DNA of 64,000 nt from Chytridium lagenaria (taxonomy: Eukaryota; Chytridiomycota; Chytridiomycetes; Chytridiales; Chytridiaceae). Every line of letters begins with the position of its first letter. The stretch's first letter is position 1. The position numbers were made by a program, and so were the translations under genes. The notes below the pieces were generated by a model, which did not search any database, was not told the DNA's origin, and saw nothing but the letters and a program-made list of their open reading frames with translations. The DNA lies in contig JAHLKC010000151.1 of assembly GCA_025449115.1 (NCBI GenBank), positions 30,769-94,768 of the forward strand, written 5' to 3'. Positions 56,127-64,000 of this stretch are shown piece by piece.

Positions 56127-57896
56127 ATGACGCCTACAGGAGGCCCTCGCTTCCCGGCCTCGAGCCCGCCACTGGAACGAAGCAAAAACCCTATATCCGC
56201 GCTTAAGGCCCTTCATGTGGCTCCATCCGCGTCAAACCAGGATATATTCCATTCCACGCATTCGTTTCTTATGGATGAGGATGGTTCTCGAGTCGATATC
56301 TCGGGACCAGCGTCTACAGAAAACATGACAGAGGTTGCGAAACCCCCGCGTCCACGTCCACTCTCGCTGTCATCCAACAATATCACGCGGTCAACTTCGG
56401 CGTTGAGTCCACGCCCGCATCGGAGCCCGCGGTCGCCTATTACGAAAGTGTGGGTTGTAAGGTTACCTGATGGGCGGATGATTGAGGTTGGGGAGGTTGA
56501 GGGTGGGACGACTGTTGGGGAGGTTTGGAGGAAGGTGTTGGCGAATGAGATGGTGGAGGAGCTGGATTTAGGAGGGGCTGGGATGAGGGTTGGGGACAGG
56601 GCTGTTGCTGAGGAGGAGCGGCTGGAGGGGGTTTGGAGGGAGGTGGGAGGGGAGAGGGTTTTAAATGTGTTTTTGTCGGGGGGTGGGGGGGAGGAAGAAA
56701 GCGGGTGGACGGAAAGGAGGGTTGGTGGTGGGGAGGGGGAAGATAAGAAGAAAAGTAGTGAAGACGGAAGAGGAGTTCAAGTAATTAACTCTGGTATTGA
56801 ACAAGGGGTTGTGGAAGGGAAGAGAGAAATGGCTGTTGAATTGATACCCTCAGATCCCCGAAGAGCTAGCTTTGCGATAAACATTGAGGAGAACAGAGAG
56901 ATGGCTGTTGAATTGATACCTGTAAAATCACGGCCCGTCAGTTTTGCCATTAACGTTGAACGTGTGGCGCCATTTAGTAGAGACGCGTCGAGTTTAGTAG
57001 ATGGATGTGGGGGGAGTGTTCGGAGCGAGTCCACGATAAGGTAAGTCACCTCCTTCTCCTTATTCGCCCTTTTCGTTCCAATATATCATCATTAACTTTT
57101 TTTTACCTAGTCCAACCACCCCATCTGATTCCATAAAACTCCATATCCACCTCCCATACGACCGTATCCTCCCTATAACTGTCCCAGCAATGTCAACAAT
57201 CTCAACGCTCAAATCGCTTATTTACCCAGACCTTGCCGTGCTTCCTGACGATCTGTCACGGTTCATGCTGCACATGGATGGCCGAAACTTGGGGGACGCG
57301 GAAATCGTCGGAGAGATTGAGGGGGTCAGAGAGAGGGGTATGAAATTGGTGCTGGCAGGGGAGGCAGAGAGGAAGGAGGAGGGGATACCAGGGTGGGAGT
57401 TCTTGGAAAGGTATCATTTTGTTGTTCGACTCTCAGTACTCATATCTGAACTGGCTAACATATTATTGACTTTTTTGTTATAATTCTCTTTAAAAGATCA
57501 CGAAATCAGGCAAAGGTTCACACCGAGTTTACTTGCTCCGTCTGCCGGAGCTCCCGCATCCAATGTATCTCCTGTTCCCGTCTCTTTTGTCCAACCTGTA
57601 CCCGTCTTTCTCCGTCGGACGGCTTCACGACTCCCCTCTCAAGTCGTCTCCGTTTAAGTCTTCCCCCGCCGTATCAACGCCAGGTAGCACCACCTCGACC
57701 GCAACGCTTGTTGGGAAAATCGGTAGAGGAAGGAGAAAAACCCACTGTGCAATGCTCGGGCTGTTTGGCGTTGAAGGTGGAACGATCGCGAGGTGGGAGT
57801 CGAGGAGTTGCAGTCTGGTTGGCCTTTGTGATTGTGTTGCTTTGTGGTTTTAGGTATGGTTGGGGTGTTGGTTTTGTTTGGGGTTGTGGGTGTTGA
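56127..57896 (+). CDS. Unrecognised protein: two ubiquitin-like domains, Cys-rich zinc region, C-terminal membrane helix
   Basis: Three exons, 56127-57040, 57111-57410 and 57497-57896, all joined in frame, about 538 residues and no frame break. Residues about 105-190 look beta-grasp: ITKVWVVRLPDGRMIEVGEV, TTVGEVWRKVL, GGERVLNVFLSG. A linker has a 24-residue duplication (EMAVELIP...SFAIN). Exon 2 forms a second beta-grasp unit: SIKLHIHLPYDRILPITVP, MSTISTLKSLIYPDL, RFMLHMDGRNLGDAE. Exon 3 starts with a Cys cluster CSVC-x6-CISC-x4-CPTC and a later CSGC, enough for one or two zinc ions, and ends in a membrane helix GVAVWLAFVIVLLCGF with only about 19 residues after it, a tail-anchor-like arrangement. 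It could link ubiquitin-type signalling to a membrane, but no family was recognised. Confidence 0.75.
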
Positions 57897-58447
57897 GCGG
57901 GGGTTTCAGTTTAAAAAGGAGTGAAAGAAGTGTAGGCGATTAATTGTTAAGGAGTGTGGCAGTTTTTTAGAAGGCTTTACGAATTTTAAGTTTAGACTTG
58001 TTGTTTACCTTTATATGGCGAATATTGGGATATTCTTCTGGTTTCTTTAAGTTTGATGAAGTATGTTTTCAACATTTATTTATTTGTAGTTTGGTCAATG
58101 TTTTGCGCTTCGGATAATAAAGTGCGTTATGGTCGAATTAAAAATGCAAAGAATAAGTAAAAAGACTCAAACAGGATGCATTATTTATGGTGTTTGGCAT
58201 GAATTAATATTGATATGATTATTATTGAATATGGTAAGAAAACGAGACAAAAGTCATACTAGCGATAATAGTGGTCTGTCATAGGTGTAAAGTACAAAGA
58301 AAACTGGAAAACATAACCAGGAAAAACAACGAAATGAAAAGTGAAGATAGAATAGATAAAGATAAAAATCGACGATGCGAACGAAAACGTGCGGTCATCG
58401 TGCAGGTGCCAACCTTTTTGACCTATATACATTTCTCCTAAACCTAA
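57897..58447. other. Intergenic DNA between convergent genes
   Basis: AT-rich, no open frame of note. Contains both 3' ends. Confidence 0.5.
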
Positions 58448-61426
58448 TCATATCCATCGGCTTCGCCTTTCCACCTGCATTTTTCTCCCACCCTTCGCAG
58501 CCCTTAAACTTCCCGCCTCCGCATTCCCCAAGCAACTCTTGACCGCCATCATCAAATTCTGAGCACAACCGACAAGCTGCAAATCCCGATCAGTATCCCC
58601 TGGACTCGCCGTCTTGACCGCCGCAATAATCTTCAGCTGCTGTGCCAATGTATCGATACGGTCCAAGTTTAACAAGAGCGCGGATTTCAGACGCTTATCT
58701 GTACACGTGTCTGCGATGGGGCGCGTGGAGAGTACAATGGAGGAGGCTTCCGACATGATTTGTTGGGCGGCGGTGATGAAAGCGCGTTTTGTTTCGGGAG
58801 TGCAGTCTTTGCGGAGGAGGGCGTGATGGGTTGCCAAGTCAGTGAGCCGGGCGGACATTTTTTGGACAGCGTCGATGATGGGGTTGTCTTTTGAAGTCCA
58901 ATGTGATGCTTCGATTTTGAGTTCTTGAGCTGCAGCCTATAAACACCAATTGAGCACATGTATTGATGTTATCTAAGTTACCTGAATTGGGTTAGCTTTT
59001 GCTCAGCCTCGGATAACGGCATGGGTGGCTCTTCTTCGACAAAGACGACGTCTGAAGGACGTTTTCGAGGAGTTGGACGGATACCTTGGATGGAGAGGTC
59101 GGGAGTTGCGGGGAGTTCTTTGGTTGATCTGGAATGGAATCTGGGACGATGCCGCGATGGTTACGGATGAGGTCACCGATAGGTAAAGCGGGATGCGAGT
59201 TCTTTGACTTGGCCCTGAATGGCAACGGAATCTGCAACTGTGATTTTCTGAGCTTCGTTGATGGTTTTCGTCTTGCCAAGGAGTAGTGGGATAACTATAT
59301 GTAATAGCATTTAGAACATTAAGAAATGGAAGTATTACCTCGTTCGATTTCCTTGATTTGATGTCCAAGTTCACTTTGTATGCTTGTCTTCCGTTAAATC
59401 AACTTCCTTGCGTGCAATGCTGAGAAATGCGACGCGCAAGCAACGAGGTCGTTGCTTTCTTTGCGGAACCTTTCGGTATCTCCGACATTTGAGGCAGTTT
59501 CGAGAGCCTCCGAATGCATATCAAGCGCATTGCCTGCAAAAATGAATTAGCTTGGAAAGAATAGTGAGGAAGAAATACATACGTGCTCCCGTCAAAAGAT
59601 CACTCATCTTGAACGAGCCTTCCTGCACATAACCCCTGCCAGCATCTCCCTAGCACTTCCTTCCCAAGCCTCACACATATGTTCCAGATAATCTTTTGCG
59701 GTTCCATCGGCTGGATTCATCACCACCATCCTCCCCGCACTCATCAAAGCCGGCACCATCCCCGTCAACCTTTCCCTAATTTCCCCAATCTCCTTTCCCC
59801 CCTCGCTAACACCCTCCTGGGCAAGTGTCGTCAAGTTCACCATTCTCAACGCCTCGCCTTCAATCTCATGAGCAGCGGACGTGAGTTTAGGTCGGTTGCC
59901 TTCTTCAGCGGATTCGAGAAAGGTAACATAGGGTGTCGCGATAAGACGACGGTCGGAGAGGGTTGAAAGGGAGACGGTGAGCTCCCCGAGGAGAGCTCGG
60001 GTGCGGGACGTGACGAGGGCAGAGTGTTTCTCAGAGGCGAGGTCGAGAAGGGAAAGGAGCTCTTGTTGGTGGCGAGGACTTTCGGGACGGTCAAGGGCAG
60101 CTTGGGCTGCGGAAGCGATTTTGGGTTCAGCGTGGGTGATGACGTCGCTGAGCACTTGGAGATCGTTTTTAAGTTCTCGGGACTTGAGATTGTCGATGGT
60201 GCCTAGTTATTATTGTAAGATACCGCGCAAGACTTTATAAATGATATAAGAGAAAGAACCTTACGTTTCGTGTCCGCAACAACAGCAGTCGTGGCTTGCT
60301 TATAATCATACAACGCATTTTTCAGTGCCGCCTCAGAACTTGAGGCCACGGCAGACCTAATGCCCGCAGCCGCTTCATCCACCTTCCTCTTCATCTTCCC
60401 AACATCTCTCTCTACGCCAACCGTGAAACTCGCCACCCCTTCTCCCATCACGCTCGCCCCAACTCCTGCTCCTTCTTCACATCCAATCCGCACAACCTCC
60501 TCAATTTCCCTACACACCCTCTCCATCCTCGCACACGCTGAACTCCGAATTTGCCGCGCCTCAACAACGCCAGGATTGCTTAACGCCATACGGCATGCGG
60601 ACATCAGTAAAGGACTTTCCCTTACCAATCCTTTGACGGCTGTATGAAGACGTGCTTGCAGATTCGGGTCCAGTATCTCTGTGATGCGCTTTGACGTTAA
60701 CTGTCCAAGCGTTACAACGGCCTGTCCATAAATCGCGACAGCGACGGCGTAAACATGATGAGGATCTGCCTCGGGCTTTCCCGGTCTCTTGGGTGGATTT
60801 ACCAGTGGGTGAGATGGGGATTGGGTGGATTCGAGAATTGTTGTATCGATGTGTGCGAGGTGGGCGCGAACTTGACGGGAGGCGGAGATGATGCGACGAA
60901 CTTCAGCGTCGTCAAAGGTGGTGAGGACCATGGTTGTACCGTGAAGGATTCCACGGACGGAGTCTAGGAGTTGGCCACGGCCGGGAGATGAGTAGGGGTC
61001 GCGGACGAGTTGGCTGGTTGACGTGAGCAGGAGGTCTGAGGCCTTTAAAACTGAAGATGAATATGTTTAGATATATTGAAGTCCATTATATTAATCTTTC
61101 GGTCACTTCAAACGGTAGCTTTATCGTCTTCCAACGCAGTTTCACATACTCGTCACCAACAAAGATTAACACAACGGTGTGGCTAGCTCACCTTCCTCAC
61201 AAGCCTCCGGCATCCCATTTCTCAACGCATCATCCGCATTCCCCTGCGCCGCAATCCGTTTTCCAATGCCTACCAGGCTTCGTATTTGATCATCCACAAT
61301 CTTAGCTAAAGCCGACAGATCCGGCATGGGCGTTTTACTGATCTCTGCCTCTGAGATGATCAAGATGAGGGCGGTGACAGCCTCAGCTAGAGGGCTGAGG
61401 ACGGATTTGCTCGTTGTCGTGTGCAT
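58448..61426 (-). CDS. Vinculin
   Basis: Actin-binding adaptor of the vinculin/alpha-catenin family. Start ATG 61426: SVLSPLAEAVTALILIISEAE, PMPDLSALAKIVDDQIRSLVGIGKR and an intron, then SSPGRGQLLDSVRGILHGTT and LTTFDDAEVRRIISASRQV, the head D1 domain. Middle helical bundles include SRTRALLGELTVSLSTLSD and RERLTGMVPALMSAGRMVV. A short acidic/proline neck (VFVEEEPPMPLSEAEQ) precedes the tail: AAAQELKIEASHWTSKDNPI, IDAVQKMSARL, CTDKRLKSALLLNLDRI, LAQQLKIIAAVKTA, and AQNLMMAVKSCLGNAEAGSL, all collinear with animal vinculin tails including the ending helix. The total is around 850-900 residues in about seven exons. Animals use it at integrin/cadherin sites with talin; no integrin gene is in the window. 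A few frame changes near 59100-59450. Confidence 0.93.
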
Positions 61427-61696
61427 GGGTTGTTCACAAGTTGATGGGAAACGACATAAGTTTTGAAGGTTTGAGGCTTTATATCGCGGAGTTCTTTGGG
61501 ATTCCAGAAGCGTGGTAAATTCAAAGTAAATATTTGAAAAATGTTGACGGATGAGGCACATTCATCCACACTGGTTTTGGTAACAGAAGTCTGCGGAAAC
61601 GTAAAACGTCGTGCGAGTCATTAACGAATGGTCTCTACAACAAAGTCCATATTTTGCTTTAGCAACGTTATTATGCTGCTTAAGCTTTTATTTATT

Positions 61697-64000
61697 TTAC
61701 AAGAAAATCTCCTCTGGAATTCTCCAACTCCCTAAAGCAAAATCCTTTCCGGTATCATCCAGATCAACTCTCACGGACATTCCGTAAAAGCTCACCTGCC
61801 CCAACTCCTCATATCAAAATATCCCTTCACTTTCACCCTCTCGTCACTTAAATCCTCCAAATTCATTTCAACGACGAGGTTTTGGGCATCTTTTTGGCTG
61901 CATGCACCCATCGCCGGATCATGGTTGCTGTGATGTCACGCGATGTCAAGTGCTGCGTTTTGTTTGTAAAGTAAATACTTTTCGATTCAATGATGAGTCG
62001 TCAACGGTTGGTTTCGAGATCTTCATCAGTTAGAGAATAACATAAATGTAAGGCTGGTACCCTTGCGTAAAAGCGATCTTGATCATCAACATCATCAACG
62101 TATACAAAGAGGTAGTCACATGGCTCTGCTTCCGTAAACCTTTCACAGGAGGATTTCGAAATGGCATTATCAACATTGACGCTGTCCCAAACGCCTCTTC
62201 AAGTCTATACCGAATAAGAGCAGGATGTGTTGCATTCCTTGCCAAATAAGATCTCCACGCAATTAGAACAAAAAAATGAGTGAAAGGACCTACGAATTTG
62301 TCCAACCCCTTTTCTTTCCATCAACGTCAAACCCGGCTACAACCTTGACTTTCACAACCTCTCCCTCCCCGATCTTTATTGGAAACCCCTTCAACCCACT
62401 TTGCGGCATTAGTATATCAACACTATCCGCGCGTCTCCACGACTTTCCCTCATCCAAACTCACTTCAACAACAGCATCAATGAGGGTTATATCACCGTCG
62501 GTTGTCGCATGTGTGCCAAGTGTGATATTACGGAGCAATTTCCACTTCTTTAACGGTGAGAGTACCTTCGCCGACTTGGGAGAGGAGATTCGAGCGTTGT
62601 TGGTGGGTTAAATGCTGGGAGGGCTTGGGAGATATAAGGAGGAAGTCAGATTCGAATATATCTGATCTGTTAAGTCAGATATGGTCTGAATTGATCGAAT
62701 ACTTGTACGAGCTTCCGTTTGGATTCAATAGCACCTTTGGTCGGCTTCATACGTACTTTCAAATCGCCATTTGGTCAAAAGTGGCAAAGCTAAGTGACCT
62801 ATCTCGAATGTCGTGAATACAATAAAGAAAGAAATAATTTACCGTTTAAAGAGCAAGGCGGAAATGCTTTAAAGTTTTTGATGGATTCAGGCAGAGAATA
62901 ATCCTTTGTAGTTAGGGATGGTCTCAGATCGAAGATCGATATATTGTCATCATAATTCTATCAACTTTACTGCAGTCAACGGATCCGTATCAATGTAAAA
63001 TTCTACTCAAATCGTAAGGATAAGAACTCAACCATAAGATTTAAAACTTACGCTAATATTCGCAACATCCGAAGTCGGCGACTTAACCTCCAACCTCACG
63101 CCTCGAATCCACCCATCTTCCACAATCCAAACCCTTTTGCACGCCACCGTTTACCAAATCCAACCAAGTTCTGATTCCATCGATTTGTCAATGGCGTATT
63201 CCCTCCATTTATATCGAATACCACCGCCCCATTTGGAAGTACAGTCGGTGCCTCAATTTCATGAGTATCAAAAGATACGAGGTAAATTGGGACCCCGCTT
63301 TGGCAGACCCACATTGCGAGATTACCGGTACGTAGAAGCCCGATTTGCGCAGATACCTCGACGCCATCGATGGAGTCAAGGTCGGTTTGGGTGACGCTCA
63401 ACCAGATATCAGCATCACTGATGTTGTCATTAATAATATTCACATCGCAATAATCTGTTCAAACTATTGACTTACCTCAACATAAGGCTCCTATGCCCAA
63501 ATAATTCAAATAATGTATCATACATGATGTGCAGCGGCATGCTTTCCTCTTGCGCACCCATCTGACGGAAATGGAAGAAACTCTGATCCAACATTTCTTC
63601 CACAGCATGGCAATACATATTCATAGTAAGACGGCCGATCGTAAAATTGCACCGGATGATACGAGCAGCTCCCCTCCGGATTTCGGACTCTCTAAACGTT
63701 TTCCCGCATTGAACACAAGAATGTATGGTCTCTAATGACTTTGATGCTTGAAGTGATTCGAGGGCTTGCACCAAGGAAGTAGCGATCGCGGCAGGAATAT
63801 TTCCTTGTTTATTTACTATTGTAAGGTGAGAATATTGTAAAAAATGCAATGCACTTGCATGCTTCTGTCTGGAGCGACATTTGCAGATCCGCGATGCTGG
63901 CATCAACTTCTTTGCACAGCGTCGTAAACTTGTCTTGGTAGCTGAAAACCCGCATCACGCGCCTCGCCGACGACTCTCCCACAAACTGGAGCATGACGAC
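61697..64000 (-). CDS. Unrecognised multi-exon gene, N-terminus outside the window
   Basis: Runs off the right edge. The first visible exon reads FVGESSARRVMRVFSYQDKF and TLCKEVDASIADLQMSLQTE, an amphipathic helix region. Next QGNIPAAIATSLVQALESLQA, CVQCGKTFRESEIRRGAARI, HAVEEMLDQSFFHFRQMG and PLHIMYDTLFELFGHRSLM. Further exons are beta-rich: ADIWLSVTQTDLDSIDG, VPIYLVSFDTHEIEAPTVLP, ACKRVWIVEDGWIRGVRLEV, ITLGTHATTDGDITLIDAVV, and KIGEGEVVKVKVVAGFDVDG; then EEAFGTASMLIMPFRNPPV. The end is DDTGKDFALGSWRIPEEIFL with stop at 61697. Introns are short GT-AG types. Order helical N-half then beta-rich C-half resembles fungal signalling proteins of unknown function, but no family can be named; it may comprise two genes. 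Confidence 0.5.

Overview
This window is nuclear DNA of an early-diverging, flagellated (zoosporic) fungus, most likely a chytrid. Genes are dense and carry many short GT-AG introns (about 40-110 nt). Gene content fits: a CatSper-like cation channel, vinculin, a NoxR/p67phox-type NADPH-oxidase regulator, two PAQR receptors, a Glo3-type ArfGAP, a Skt5/Chs4-like Sel1 protein, a mitochondrial PDK/BCKDK kinase and a PiT phosphate transporter. Intergenic DNA is AT-rich.

Layout. 1-3.7 kb: cluster of LTR copies around a decayed reverse-transcriptase remnant. 3.8-17.2 kb: class-V PLP enzyme, THEM6-like thioesterase, secreted VWD-domain protein 1, NoxR, CatSper-like channel and PiT transporter. 17.9-24.2 kb: one Helitron with both termini, an intron-rich Rep/helicase gene and an accessory gene. 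25-36 kb: PDK/BCKDK, Skt5-like protein with a CaaX end, an unknown single-pass membrane protein and PAQR 1. 36.4-46.4 kb: secreted/accessory block with a lipocalin, a split DOPA-dioxygenase paralogue, an HNH-endonuclease gene interrupted by a solo LTR, an intact DOPA dioxygenase, VWD protein 2 and a secreted Asn/Gln-ladder repeat protein. 47-64 kb: PAQR 2, ankyrin+DIL protein, ArfGAP2/3, an unrecognised tandem ubiquitin-like/zinc/membrane protein, vinculin, and an unknown gene cut by the window end.

Three families occur twice here: VWD protein, PAQR and DOPA dioxygenase. Comparing copies shows that nearly every long gene has one or more single-base indels that break the frame while both sides stay conserved; many lie in short homopolymers and the two paralogues break at different places. 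This looks more like an under-polished long-read consensus than mass pseudogenisation. CDS spans below therefore run from the likely start to the likely stop across introns and such frame breaks.

The most unusual items are the Helitron whose N-terminal Arg-rich repeats sit one per micro-exon, a solo LTR with a 4-bp duplication inside the HNH gene whose removal restores the frame, the nearly charge-free Asn/Gln repeat protein, and the UBL-UBL-zinc-TM protein. No rRNA, tRNA or CRISPR array was recognised.
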